Below, piece by piece: positions 22,345 to 33,990 of a stretch of 64,000 nt of DNA. Where the stretch lies: assembly GCA_030248295.1 (NCBI GenBank), contig JASANH010000781.1:186001-250000 (forward strand). Direction: 5' to 3'. The position numbers were made by a program, and so were the translations under genes. The notes beneath the pieces were generated by a model. That model was given only the letters and a program-made list of their open reading frames with translations, was not told the origin of the DNA and searched no databases. Within the stretch, counting starts at the first letter, position 1. The number at the start of each line of letters is the position of its first letter. This DNA is from Mesodorylaimus sp. YZB2_4 (lineage: Eukaryota; Nematoda; Enoplea; Dorylaimida; Dorylaimidae).

Positions 22345-22650
22345 AAATCGGAGCGGCCGCTGTAGTGCAAGTGGTTCGGCATTCGTCAATCAGTATTGCT
22401 TGTGAGAGGCTATGCTGTGTGGAGCGTAAGTTCGATTCCCGGTGATGGGAGTCAGTTTGCAAATCATCAACTGGCATCAACTGGATGGCCTCGCACGCCA
22501 GGCCCTGGGTGACTCACGATCAGCCGGTGCAGCTGAGGTGCTCCAGATGGAGCGACGGGAGCCAAACGAGTCGACAGTCTCGACTGTCGAACACCGACAG
22601 GGCTCACAGACGACTTTACATAGTCCAGAACAAGGTTCTGTGCATGGTAA
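22345..22650 (+). mobile_element. tRNA-derived SINE-like repeat, copy B
   Basis: The head has A-box-like TAGTGCAAGTGGTTCGG and B box AAGTTCGATTCCCGGTGATGG. The body shares GTCAGTTTGCAAA, CCTCGCACGCCAGGCC and GGGTGACTCACGATC blocks with copies A and C. Confidence 0.7.
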
Positions 22651-22871
22651 AACGGTAGTACGGTGAGGTGTGCTGGTGTAGAATGGTGGCGAAGGAGATT
22701 AGAAGCAGCCATGTAGGTAAAAAAATTCGGTAGAAAAGCAAATCAAAAGGCTGGGAATAAAATTTCCGTCGTTTTTCATGGAATAAGCATTCAACTGGAG
22801 CGATATTCGCTAATTTTTCCGGAAAAAATGCGGAAAACAAGGAGGCGCAACAGAAAATTGCTCTTTCAGAT

Positions 22872-23502
22872 GAATCACCCTCACATCTGTATGTACCCTA
22901 CTCGTAATTTGACCCAACTGCACACGAATATAGAACGGGCGAGAACGTCCTGGACATGCGAAATGTCAAAAGGATATTCTTGCGCACACGGCGACATTTA
23001 CTGACGATGGTGGACGTGATAAATGGCCTGCATGTATGGCCATGTAGTCAGCAACTTATGATGCCAACATGCGACAAGCAAGCAGAAGCCGTTACCTTAT
23101 TGACTACCTCTCCAATCTCAGAATCAAGCAGGGCGTGCCCACAGATAGATGCACTTGGGGAAGAATGATTGAGACGAATCGCATGTAGAATAGCGTCTTT
23201 TAGTGGCTCGAATATCAAACAATTTGACATACCAGATTTCCGATCACTAACCGTTTTTGGCGCGTGGCTAACATCGCGAGATCTTGCCAGCACCAGAACT
23301 CGTAATGCGCGTCCGCAACATGTGATCGCGATGTTATTTCGCGCCGGAAGCAATTGGCGCAAGAACAGTGATTAGTATCTTAACTTGCAATCAACAGACT
23401 ACGACGTCATGTGGAAATCTTACGTATTGCCGCTAATTGGACGACCATTGCATCGATACATCGAGAAATACCTTAGCTCACGTTCGAGCTGATCGTGCCA
23501 AA
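22872..23502. repeat. Left arm of an inverted duplication (pairs with about 25395-26030)
   Basis: The reverse complement of about 25395-26030 matches this stretch closely. Shared anchors are CACGAATATAGAACGGGCGA, CGGCGACATTTACTGACGAT, TTGCCAGCACCAGAACTCG and TTCGAGCTGATCGTGCCAAA. Several differences are indels, for example around 23105 against 25795. The right arm lies immediately upstream of a ring-peptide gene; the left arm stops before any gene copy. Confidence 0.8.
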
Positions 23503-25059
23503 CTGAATAATCCTGAATAAAGCTGACAGTTCATGCAATTGTAACCAGGCGGCGGGAGAAATGATAGATCGAAGTCTCCGGGACAAAACGCTCCGACTGG
23601 AGGTAGTGCAGTCAAGTCTCGCGACTATACCTGCCCTAGAAATATCAACCAGAGTGGTTGACCTCTTTAAGCCACAGGAGATATCGATCTCACGGGCGCC
23701 AGCAATGCTGGTTACACGATTTGGCAGCAAGGTTCTCTCAATTGTGTGTGACAGGTTGAGAAATTTCCAAATTAGTCTGCCGCTTTTTGAAATGCAGCTT
23801 GGTGGAACACTTGCGTTGCTGAAACTTATTTGCTCCTGCACAATATTTTTTGTGTTTAGTGTTACTTCGCATTTTCCATTCTCTGAAAAAGCAGGCCAAA
23901 GCGACGGCCCTTTGTCGTTTACGAGCAAAAACGTGACAAAATCTGGTGCCTGGCTGTGCCATGATACGCACGCACAAGACGTCAGTCGTTATATTACCTC
24001 TGACTGATTGCCGTGATCATTACTGACTGCCAGGCATTTCCTGTCAGCGACTAGATCCTCATCTTTGCTCAGGCGACCTATAAGGCGTGGTGGCAGAGCA
24101 CTTGCTGAGCCAAGTGCCTGAACAGAGTTGGTGTGATACAAGATTGCGCCAGCTGCTGCTAGAACTATCTTATGATTAGTTGATTATGTACAGTTATACG
24201 AGTGCCACCTGATGTTTGGGCGACTCAAATATAGAATAGTCACGGAAGTGCAGAGTGCCCAGTGCATTTCGCACCGAACGCCAGGACATCGACACGTCCT
24301 CAGCACGGGCACACGGCCTGCAGCCATGGTGACTTAGAGTTGCGATTGATCATGTGACTAAGTGACATCAGCTGGAGCAGGGCGATCGAAGATGCGCACA
24401 AAAGAAGACAATGAGGAAACTTACTGAGTAAAAGGTTTTTGGTGGCTGGAAAAGAATGCAGCTATAATGCATGCTTTATATAAGGTGCTGCTTGATCTAC
24501 GAAAGTCAGATAGTTTCAGTAGATACAGAGTTCCAGAGCAGTAAGTGGAAATAAAGCAGCGTGCAGTGAGTGGCACGTCCAAGGCAAGCGTCAAAGTCAC
24601 AAAACTCTGAGTGTCTGATTCATATACCTCACTCGCATTTTTTCCGCCAGGATTTTATTGCGTTCCTTGACACACCCATAGTCAGAGCCTGTATTTTACA
24701 ACCTTCCTTGATATGTAACTGCTCATCTGACAATCGATCCTTCGCACGATACAAGCGATCTTCTGCCAAGCGTCACCCGTCAGAGTGATGTTTCAGCCAT
24801 GAACTTGGAAGGAAGACTCTGCTGGCTCCCCTGACCTCCGGGGTAAAACCGGTTTCAGTGATACTGACCCGGTCTGGGAAACAAGGCGCTGCAATCACGA
24901 ACACTCGTTTAATCATCGCACACCACAAGCGACAGAACGTGAGGTAATGGCACTACCATATAGGCACAAAACAGAGACACAGATATGTCGATGTAGTCAA
25001 GCAGAGCAGTCACTCTCAGGAAGAATCCAGCACAGATCGCGTGATCTCTGAACATCTCA
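23503..25059. other. Between the arms; no gene recognised
   Basis: Short open frames only. From about 24925 the sequence is homologous to 26485 onward, the downstream flank of the duplicated peptide gene. Confidence 0.4.
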
Positions 25060-25313
25060 TCATCCCAGGCGGGCGCAATTGGTCACACTGATGTAGCACT
25101 TGAGGATGCTACTGGGCTTTACTAGTATCTTCTTGCCCTTGATGGCCTCCTTGTTGGCTAAAGGGACTCTGCTAGAAAGGACAGATGTTCTAGTTCTGGG
25201 CCATTCTGACAAGAAATTGCTTACCCCTTGGCCTTATCGTCCACCTTTCCCGCTGCTTCGCCAGAGAGCGACGTCAGAATCAAGCAGGCCACGAGCACTG
25301 CGATCAGATTCAT
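25060..25313 (-). CDS. Secreted precursor of a Cys-x6-Cys ring peptide, duplicate copy 1
   Basis: Exons 25313-25225 and 25171-25060, separated by a 53-base intron (GTAAGC...CTTTCTAG, phase 2), encode 66 residues. The signal peptide is MNLIAVLVACLILTSLSGEA. A Lys-rich spacer with a GKK cleavage site follows, then ILVKPSSILKCYISVTNC and Ala-Arg-Leu-Gly stop. The two cysteines enclose six residues (YISVTN), as in allatostatin-C rings. The final Gly directly before the stop could serve for amidation, giving ...ARL-amide. Intron phase and size match the ring-peptide gene at 17868, so the two are probably paralogous. The nearest earlier AG gives an immediate stop, which supports the CTTTCTAG acceptor. 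Alternative view: a generic small secreted peptide unrelated to allatostatin-C. Confidence 0.62.
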
Positions 25314-25345
25314 TTCTTGCCGTCGGTGTCGAGTTGGGGACAAAA

Positions 25346-25377
25346 ACTGACCGGAGCATGCGCTCGTCCCGTTTATG
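25346..25377 (-). promoter_or_regulatory. Degenerate TATA and initiator of ring-peptide copy 1
   Basis: On the minus strand CATAAAC lies about 29 bases before TCAGT (25350-25346), in the same places as the clear TATA/initiator pair of copy 2. The leader to the ATG would be about 35 bases. Confidence 0.4.
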
Positions 25378-25394
25378 TGCTCTCTCTGACTATA

Positions 25395-26030
25395 ATTATG
25401 CATTTTGGCACGATCAGCTCGAACGTGAGCTAAGGTATTTCTCGATGTATCGATGCAATTGGCGTCCAATCAGCGGCAATACCTGGGATTTCCACATGAC
25501 GTCGTAGTCTGTTGATTGCAAGTTGAGATCACTGGTCTTCTACCACTGGGTTTCGGCGCGAAATAACATCGCGATCAAATGTTGCGGACGCGCATTACGA
25601 GTTCTGGTGCTGGCAAGATCTCGCGATGTTTGCCACGCGCCAAAACGGTTAGTGATCGGAAATCTGGTATGTCGGATTGTTTGATATTAGAGCCACCAAA
25701 AGACGCTATTCTACATGCGATTCGTCTCAATCATTCTTCCCAAAGTGCATCTATCTGTAAGCACGCCTTGCTTGATTCTGAGATCACTTATAGAAGAGGC
25801 AGGCAATAAGGTAACGGCTTCTGCTTGCTTGTCGCATGTTGGCATCATAAGTTGCTGACTACATGGCCATACATGCAGGCCATTTATCACGTCCACCATC
25901 GTCAGTAAATGTCGCCGTGTGCGCAAGAATATCCTTTTGACATTTCGCATGTCCAGGACGTTCTCGCCCGTTCTATATTCGTGTGCAGCTGGGTCAAATT
26001 ACGAGTAGGGTACATACAGATGTGGGGAGT
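25395..26030. repeat. Right arm of the inverted duplication
   Basis: Reverse-complement partner of 22872-23502. It covers the upstream region of ring-peptide copy 1. A more diverged direct copy of part of it (CATGCGATTCGTCTC block) lies at about 27170-27300, upstream of copy 2. Confidence 0.8.
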
Positions 26031-26621
26031 AGGGATAGTCAGGCTAGTTCGAACAGCTTTTGGCGCCAGCATGTATTGGCTCCAGAATTGGCGCAGAAGA
26101 AAGGTAAATACAAGCAGTAACGGCAACTTTGCGAGGCAAGATGAGGGACAAAGCGCCTTGACCTTGAATGACCTTCTTGAGTCGACCACCGATTTGTCAC
26201 AGCCTGCAGTCATGCGTAGACGGCAGAACAAAGTTACGTAAATCCAAACGTGCAGATAATCGATTGGTATTTTAACAAAAGAGAAGAAAATACAATGGCG
26301 AATGTCACCCTGTCTACTTGACAAATCGACACCTATACGCCAAAAGACACCAAGTGTCGAAATATCAGTTTCGAGAAAGCAAAGCTCAAAGTTTTGGCTT
26401 CTGAGTGACATGCAAAGCGCGCGAACCAAAGTGCTGATTATGGTGGATGTGAGTCCGGCCATCTTTAATTTTTGTGCGGCCATGACAGCGACAGAACGTG
26501 AGGTGATGGCACTACCAAGTGGCCACAAAACAGAGATACAGTACAGATACGTCCATGGTCAAGCAGAGTAGTCGGTTTTGGGAAAAATCCGTCACAGCTC
26601 ATGTCATCTCTGAACATTCCG

Positions 26622-26875
26622 TCATCCCAGGCGGGCGCAATTGGTCACACTGATGTAGCACTTGAGGATGCTACTGGGCTTTACTAGTATCTTCTTGCCC
26701 TTGATGGCCTCCTTGTTGGCTAAAGGGACTCTGCTAGAAAGGACAGATGTTCTAGTTCTGGGCCATTCTGACAAGAAATTGCTTACCCCTTGGCCTTATC
26801 GTCCACCTTTCGCGCTGCTTCGCCAGAGAGCGACGTCAGAATCAAGCAGGCCACGAGCACTGCGATCAGATTCAT
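26622..26875 (-). CDS. Secreted precursor of a Cys-x6-Cys ring peptide, duplicate copy 2
   Basis: Exons 26875-26787 and 26733-26622 with the same 53-base intron. It is 1562 bases from copy 1 and almost identical to it. The only coding change seen is Gly to Arg at residue 22 (EAAGK to EAARK), just after the signal peptide. The ring part (LKCYISVTNCARLG) is unchanged. Unit homology runs from about 24925/26485 to beyond 25365/26927, so the gene was duplicated as a tandem segment. The two copies then differ completely beyond the core promoter, and may be expressed differently. Confidence 0.62.
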
Positions 26876-26907
26876 TTCTTGCCGTCGATGTCGAGTTGGG
26901 GACAAAA

Positions 26908-26941
26908 ACTGACTTGAGCGTTGGCTCGTTCCGTTTTTATA
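26908..26941 (-). promoter_or_regulatory. TATA box and initiator of ring-peptide copy 2
   Basis: On the minus strand TATAAAAA starts at 26941 and the initiator TCAGT lies at 26912-26908. The distance from the TATA start to the initiator A is 31 bases, the canonical spacing. The predicted leader is 35 bases to the ATG at 26875. Confidence 0.6.
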
Positions 26942-27329
26942 TGTTACCGGCGAAGCCTTTGAATACACGTTTGTTTCCCTTTTGGCACGATCAGCTCAAG
27001 CGTGCGCGAGCGTATTTCTCGACTTATCGATACAAACTGGTGTCCAATTAGAGGACAATGCGCGGGAGTTTTTACCGAGCGTCATTGCAACTGCTGATTA
27101 CTAGTTTGATATTAACACTCGACTAACTCACGGCAAGGAGTGTTATCACTGTGCTCTTAGCTATCAGGTCGGGATCACATGATCTGGACGATAATGACAT
27201 GTTCGTGCTAGCAAGATCACGTGATCCTGGATGTCGTGCCAGGCTACGCTTTCCTGCATGCGATTCGTCTCGATCATCCTTCGCGAGGCAAAACGATTCG
27301 GGCATGGCGATCTAGATTCTGATGAGGTC

Positions 27330-28080
27330 TGACTGACCTGACTGTTCTAACTCTTTGCGAGACGACGAGGAACATCGCCGTAGGTGCCTAATGAGCAGAA
27401 AGTGCCAGGCTGGTAGTGGAACATATGCACGCCAAACACATTAGAAGAGACGGATTATTAGGGCCGAACTTATGACGTAGTGGGTGCGCATACCATGGCA
27501 CAGCCTGGTACCAGATTCGGCCATGTTTGTGCTCGTAATCACATATGGCAGCCGACTGCCGGGGTTTTGCTTTCCTTAAGTGAAACATAACGAAAAGCGA
27601 AGGACAAAAACATTAGTCGCACAAAACACTGAAGCAGCAAATTAGGTGCATTAGTGAGGTACAGAAAGCTGGATTTTCGAGCTCTTTGAAGCAGGGAAGT
27701 TGATGCACAATCGAGACAAAGTTTCCATTTTCCAAAGAAAAAAGTTTGAGCGTGGCTTCAGCTCGTTTTGTGTCTCAAACATGCTTGTGTGTGTGGGCGA
27801 GAGTGCGGTGTGGTACATAGGTGCAGCTGCAGATTTGAGGAGCTTGTTCGCTCGTGGTGTTGCGAGTCGGCGAGGTGCCTTGTTGGGCTGATGTAGTAAA
27901 GCTTGGCATCTCCTTGCACGCGTTGGTTGGATGACATTAGCGATAAATCTTTGGAACATTGGTAAGACTCTCGCCTACTGTAGTTGTGGTCATTACTGTA
28001 GCTAGGAGATACTACGTTGCGGCCCTAATGTAGCTGCCGTGCACTACCAGGTCCACTAGGTAGGCAACGTCGTTACAGGT
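27330..28080. other. Intergenic, nothing recognised
   Basis: No supported gene or repeat. Confidence 0.35.
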
Positions 28081-28084
28081 GCAG

Positions 28085-28370
28085 CCGTGCGGCATTCATT
28101 GCTCCATGTTCCTTGGTTGCGAGCGGCGACTCGTCCTGGGTTCAATGCCTGGTGACGGAGGTCAGTTTTCGACCATAAACCATCGCTGACCTCGCACGCC
28201 GAGCTAAGGTTGAAACACCCGCGTCGTCGAGGGGCTCCGAGTGCCTTCAAACACCAACAGGACTTACGTCATTGTCTGAGGAAGCCAGCGTCTTGCCAGG
28301 ACGTCATCGCTTGGAGGTGCTGCTAGTGGACACACAGAGAGGGAATTCCTAGCCCAAATGTGGGTGCGAA
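28085..28370 (+). mobile_element. tRNA-derived SINE-like repeat, copy C
   Basis: The head has B box CTGGGTTCAATGCCTGGTGAC. The body has GGTCAGTTTTCGACC, ATCGCTGACCTCGCACGCC and GTCGAGGGGCTCCGAG, in the same order as copies A and B. Confidence 0.7.
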
Positions 28371-28387
28371 AAAGTACTACTGTTTGG

Positions 28388-29115
28388 AAAACATCTGCCA
28401 TCAAACAACGAAAAGGTTAGCCCAGCCACCCTACTCTAACCAAATGAAAGGCGAGACGAGGTTGGCTGGGCTCCCTCGGCGGCGTTTGTAGAAAAATTGT
28501 GATCAAACCGAATTGCTACACTGTAACGAAAAAGAGTGTCAGGGGTCCCCACCTCAGCCACTTGATTCAGGCGATAGAGAAATGGAAACACAAGGGCCGA
28601 TGGTCGTTCTAGTGCTGAAGGTTGTACGCCTGAAGCTATTAGCATACTGGCTCTACAGAAGCTGAATTTTCTGTTCCAGTCTCTGAGTAGGTGCCAGACA
28701 TGCAGTACTCGTGCTGTCACGACAGATGCAACCAAGTCCTCACTGTTTCCCAAGTAAGTTCGAGGTAACAAAAGGCAATCGTATTCCAAAACTCCAAACT
28801 TCCGAACTCACTCCGAAATACGAATAAGTTTCATGAGGGTATAGGCCTTTGGTAAAAAACAGAAAAAATAAACTCCCAGAGGGAGTCGACCCCACGACTC
28901 CACGATGCACCGAGTACAACACCGAGGCATGCATTATGAGTGAGTGTGGGATTACGATCGTGAGCCTCGCCCTGAACGCAACATAAACGTAGATATATCA
29001 CGTCCACATAAGTATAACCCACTCAAGCATGTACCGCAGAGGGAGCCCGCCAACCTCGTCTCGCCTTGCATTTGGTTAGAGTGGGGTGGCTGGGCTAGCC
29101 TTTTCGTTGTCTGAT
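28388..29115. mobile_element. DNA transposon remnant with 75-80-base terminal inverted repeats
   Basis: The left end reads CAACGAAAAGGTTAGCCCAG then CCACCCTACTCTAACCAAAT. The reverse complement of the right end reads CAACGAAAAGGCTAGCCCAG then CCACCCCACTCTAACCAAAT. Both continue with GGCGAGACGAGGTTGGC. About 570 bases lie between them, with no transposase. An inner minus-strand tRNA-like head (about 28880-28960) suggests nested insertion. Confidence 0.78.
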
Positions 29116-32100
29116 AACAAATTTTTTTTAAATTTCATCTACGTTCAGAAAGATCTCCAGAGAAGGAAGTTCAAAAAGTTCGTAGCCCGAGTACTTTCCG
29201 CATGAGCTTGAAGCAGTGAAATTTGTACTACATCGCCACACATCCCACTAGAGCCCCTCAAAAAACTTACAGTGATCCATTCACGCATTCTCGTACCAGA
29301 TGCAAATTATCTAGCAGCTGATTCAGACTGGCATGATCTAATCTGATCACGCATTCAAATTCAGTTTTTGGACTCCTAAAAAATCGTCAGCACGAGGATT
29401 ATACTGATCACATCTCAACAATCATTCCCCTTTTCGAGCTGCAAGTTTCAAATAAAAAGACCTTAGCTGAGGGGACATTTTTACCGAGGCACTAAAATCT
29501 TACAAGGCCTGTTCCTCGAACAAAATGGTGCTGGTCTTACAGCCATCATATCCACCCGCCAAAGGAGGAAGAGTTTTATGAGAACCGTGGCTAAACCAAC
29601 GAAATGAGCCCTGCAAGGCCCTTCTGACTTGTTTAAAATCTATTACAGGTCACAAGTCTATTCTGAAAACTTGTGAGTTTATGAACCAAAATCGCTTATA
29701 GCTCGTCAATAAGTCCTGTAACATCCGGAAATGTCGATGACTTATTTTGGTGAATCACGAGTCAATTGTGGACTTGTAACTTTGGTGAACCTGTCCCGGA
29801 TGTAATTCGTAGTCATTCCACGCTTAGTATTCATTTAGAATGATTTGTTTAAAGTCATCTGCAAGGGACATTACAAGGAAATATTCACAGGGAACATATT
29901 CAAGGAGTGTTTCAGAAGGAAGATAATAATTAGGCTTCCTACAGGTGACTGCGAGTCGGCGAGAGATCAGGTCAGAGCTCGATATTATCTGCTGACAGAT
30001 GATTTCTCAGTCCCGTCAGTCAGCCTACCATGTCGAGTTAGCCTAGCGGGGGGCACTAGGATCTGCCGACTCGAAATCAAAAAAGGACATCATCTCGCAG
30101 TGGCTTCAATACGCCAGGCCTGAACCACATGCTCATGCTGACCCCAAGTTGAAAAGTGGTTTTTTTGCATTGGGCTCCAAGAAAGGTTGACCTCCACAAC
30201 CCAAAACCACCTAGTCTAAAACGCTGACCGAACCTAACCCAAGAAAGCCAAAAAATGGGTTGGGTTGCGTTTTTGGACCCAACGTCAGACCTGGCATGGA
30301 GCATAAACCAGTCCAAAATCGACTTCATACGGAAGAATGGATTTCAAGAGATGCGCAGATGTATTTGGGGGAGGATCGCCCTCTTACCCACATTTCCTTT
30401 TGTCGCATAGCCTGTGTAAGCTATTTGAATGAATTTCCAGAAATGTTTGCTTTAAGTAGCCAAGCGCGCGAGTTTCAAATTTGTGACTTCTGATCTTCGT
30501 GAGTATGTCCTGTATCACCAGATATATTCAGCCCATCAGGCTACTTTGTAAGACACTGGGGCGCGTAGTCGTTCATTGCACTGCAGAGAAGAAACAGGTC
30601 AGATTTCTTAAAACTCATCTTAACGATGCCCTATTACAGAATTTTCCTATCCCAAAATTCAGAACCCTTCGCAAACAAGCACGTTTACTCAACGAGACAC
30701 TTATTTCTTTCAAGTGGTATTAGCCGCTGGCTGAGTTCATTGAACCTGAATTGCTGATTTATTCCACCCCGCCGTTTTCGAGGTCACATGTTTACAGTTC
30801 TGTGTCAGACTTAAAAACTTTTTGTTCTTATGACGTCATTGCAATCACGAGGTTTAGAGTGCTAAGAAATAAAATATGGGTATTCTGTGTTTGAGGTGCA
30901 ATATGTGACAATGCGACCTACCACGTGATGTGTCGGTATGTTGGTTACGTATCCTGGTTTGTCGGTGTGTCAGTTACGTATCCTGGTCACTGACATTTGT
31001 GGCATACTTTATGACATAGTTCAACAAAATGATAATTATAGCACACAAGTATCAAGACTCACAACAACTTTATAAACCAATACACCACGCAATATGCCAC
31101 GGTGAAGCCTGTACAAAGTTCCCTGACTCTGATATTGCCTTGCAATCGATAGTTTGAACTAATCGATAACTGATTTTCTATCGCTCAGGAGTGATCGACC
31201 GATAATTCGCTTTCGATTCGAAAATCGTTTATGGACAGCTGACTTTCTGTCAGTTCACGTTTGATCGATCGATAATTGATCAGGTCATGTATGAATGGTG
31301 AGTAATGCTTTCCAATTTGATGTAATCGATCGATAATTCCATGTTATCAGTTATCATTCAAACTGATGATCACGACCTCAAAATAAAATATCTTGTCCAT
31401 TTCGGCCTTGAATTATAGTCATTTTCCATCAGGGAAAGGACCAAAGCACAATCGATTCCATCTTCTCTGGTCACCCTCTCGAAATGACTGGAGTGATATG
31501 TCATCATAGACGACACAGGAGGCGTAACCAAATAATCTTCAATCGGTGGTTGCCAGGACATAACGTTGAGAAAATTCAATGCAATTTTACTTTCCATCTA
31601 GTGCCGCCCTTAAAACTGCCGAGTATTTATACCTTTTCCAAAAAGACGCTGGCCAATGTTCAAATAACAAAACTAGTGTTTACATCTAACACACTGCCCC
31701 GCGTATTGACTACGAAAAGTGGGTGGTACTCGACGGCCGTGAAACAAAAATGTCAAGACAGACAGTTTGACTTTATTTAGCGTAGGTTTTCGCGGATCCG
31801 CCCACGCCCAGGGCTACAATCGCAAATGCATTGCCACGCCCAACTCGTCCAATTTTGACTCAATTTCTGTGCCGTTCATGCACTATAGCGGTATCTAAAA
31901 AAGCACTCACAAGACAAGACCGAGCCAGATATTACAAGCTGACAGTGCGTGTCATCGCAAGTGATAGGAGTACCCATGTTTGCTCATCACTGCACCAGCC
32001 ATGTGCACACTTTCAGTGATATGTCATCCAGATCAAGATAAGCGATGTTGCACCTTGACGCTGCCAGAAACATCAGCGATGTTGACGTGAACGATTGAGA

Positions 32101-32540
32101 GAAGAGATTATGAATGAAAAGTTACTCAAAAAGACCGGTTGTTGGACGTGATATTAGCATGGTTTGTGCAATATTTGGCTGCCCCGTCATGAATGGAAAG
32201 AGATTTGTTGACTGGAGAGAGAATGTTCCATGTGACGAATTGCGACGACCAACAGTAGATCTACGCTGATCATTGGAGTTTTGGAGAAGACACGTGATAT
32301 TTGCTTGAATTTTCTGTGGCCGGTGCATGCTGACTGGCTGAACACCTTGTGAGCAGGATCAGCAGTGGCAAGCCTGGGCATTGTGGACACGAGTTCACCT
32401 CTGATGATGCCTAGCTGCATGTAGAGATCAGCTGATGAGAGACCGCCGTCAGGATTTGTCAGTGGGGGCTGATGGGGGGGGGGGGCCCAAAGCATTCCGC
32501 CTAACAGCTTCCAGGTAGAATGATTAAGTGGCTAAAGGTG
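29116..32540. other. Intergenic, no gene supported
   Basis: Several open frames under 100 codons lack family resemblance and splice context. A tRNA-like head lies near 30020-30120 (GAGTTAGCCTAGCGGGG...). GATCGATCGATAA-type clusters occur around 31140-31330. A poly-G run is at about 32476-32486. Confidence 0.4.
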
Positions 32541-32573
32541 ACCACCAGATCGCAGTCACCACTTGCTTGCTGT

Positions 32574-32690
32574 GGGGCCATCCATAAAGGTCGACCGCAG
32601 CCTAGGGGGGGAGAGGGTTAGCAAAAAGTGGTCAAGTGCGGTCGGGGGAGGGGGAGGGGTAGCGGCCAATGGTCGACCGCAGAAAATTTT
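32574..32690 (+). repeat. CCATCCATAAAGGTCGACC-type repeat, copy 1
   Basis: The order is CCATCCATAAAGGTCGACC, a G-rich tract, GTTAGCAAAAAGTGGTCAAG and a second G-rich tract. It repeats with changes at about 35220-35330 (GCATCCATGAAGAAGGTCC ... GTAAGCGAAAAGTGGACGG). Confidence 0.5.
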
Positions 32691-32854
32691 CAAACTTTTG
32701 ATGACAAGAAACACCTTGTATCTCCTTCACCAGTACAGGGCTCTAACCCTTGAAAACTTTTTTTCTTCTCTGCTCCTTGGTCGTTCATTTTCGATAATGC
32801 AATTTCGGCTTCATCAGGACTCTTATTTCCCAACTGGAATGGCATCTGATCCGG

Positions 32855-33170
32855 CAAGGAAGAGTTGCGAGGCGTTGGCTCAGCTGGTTCAGGCGTCATC
32901 CGCCTTTCTGGCCGGCAACCCTGACTGGGAGGCCGAGGTTCTATTCCGACGGAGGACGGCAGTTTAATAGCTTGTCGCTGGCTCTGGGCAATACTCCTGC
33001 TACTGTAAAGTGGCGGACGCCCACCCAAGGAGTAGAGAATTTGGAAACTGTCCTCGAACACCAGTCGGGAAGGTCCCTAAGCTAAGCCTAAGCCCCTTCT
33101 CACCCAGTATGCCCTCGTGTGGAGGTGCTCCCACTGAAGACACAGGGAACCTGCCGTGAGGGCTGGTCAC
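32855..33170 (+). mobile_element. tRNA-derived SINE-like repeat, second subfamily
   Basis: A-box-like GCGTTGGCTCAGCTGGTTCAGGCG and B box GAGGTTCTATTCCGAC head a body with GAGGACGGCAGTTTAATAG and CGCTGGCTCTGGGC. The same order on the minus strand is found at 45640-45930. Confidence 0.7.
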
Positions 33171-33854
33171 CTCTGGGGACAGGTCGGGATTACCTATTTC
33201 CGGGATTGGGATCAGGGCAAGCCTGATCGGGGTCGGGACTTTTTGTTTGAGGTCGTACATTTTTTGCACACACGAAGGAGATAAGTCTATTTTCTCACTA
33301 AAGCTCACTTTAGTCATCCAGGTTTTTGCAAGCTTTTTATCAGGTCGAGTTTCAGTCATTATAAATAAGCTGAAATTGATGAGTGCATTAGCAGTTTCGA
33401 TACTCGTCCAGCAAGGTCAGCCTAGGCTAAGTAAAATCAGTGCTGCTATCATTATCGATTTGAGTCGATGTTGCTGTTGTCTCTTCATCGCTACTGCTTC
33501 ATCGCAGATATGGTTGATCAGAGTGTACTATGCTTATGCATATCATATTTATTAGCAGAATCCCGATGCCTCAATGTCAGGATCAGGGTCAGGGTCGGGA
33601 TCGGGATCCCCACCGATCCCTGGTCACCTCACAGCCTCGCTCATCATATCATGACTGCTTGCCAGCTAATATGATTGGAAGTCCTGTGGAGAACTGGGCT
33701 GGTGCGGCCCAGCCCGCAAAATGTTTTTTATGAAATGGGGAAAAGTTTGTGAAGGCTTTTACAAAATAGAAATCCGCTTCATAAATCAAAAAAGATTTGC
33801 CTTCGAAGGAGAGGGCACCTTGTCGAGCTTTCTGCCAAAGAGGTACTGTTTTAT

Positions 33855-33990
33855 TAGAGGCCGAGCACCGTGGCGGGTGCTTGTAACACAGCGAGTTGCG
33901 GGCCGGACAAATCCAGGTTCAAACCCTGGTTGGTTGCTTCACCTTCCATCCCTCCGGGGTCGGTATATGAGGAAACTAACTGACACCGCC
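33855..33990 (+). mobile_element. tRNA-derived repeat head
   Basis: A-box-like GCCGAGCACCGTGGCGGGTG and B box CCAGGTTCAAACCCTGG. The spacing is tRNA-like, but no paired acceptor stem is present. Confidence 0.5.

Noticed and set aside
23561-24007. 148-codon open frame
   Set aside because: No family resemblance and an equally long frame on the opposite strand over the same bases.
25902-26528. 208-codon minus-strand open frame
   Set aside because: It falls in the duplicated flank of the ring-peptide genes and has no recognisable domain; the inverted copy at 22872 does not keep the frame.
22872-27330. CRISPR-like or satellite array
   Set aside because: The repeats are long segmental duplications (one tandem, one inverted), not short regularly spaced units, and the organism is a eukaryote.
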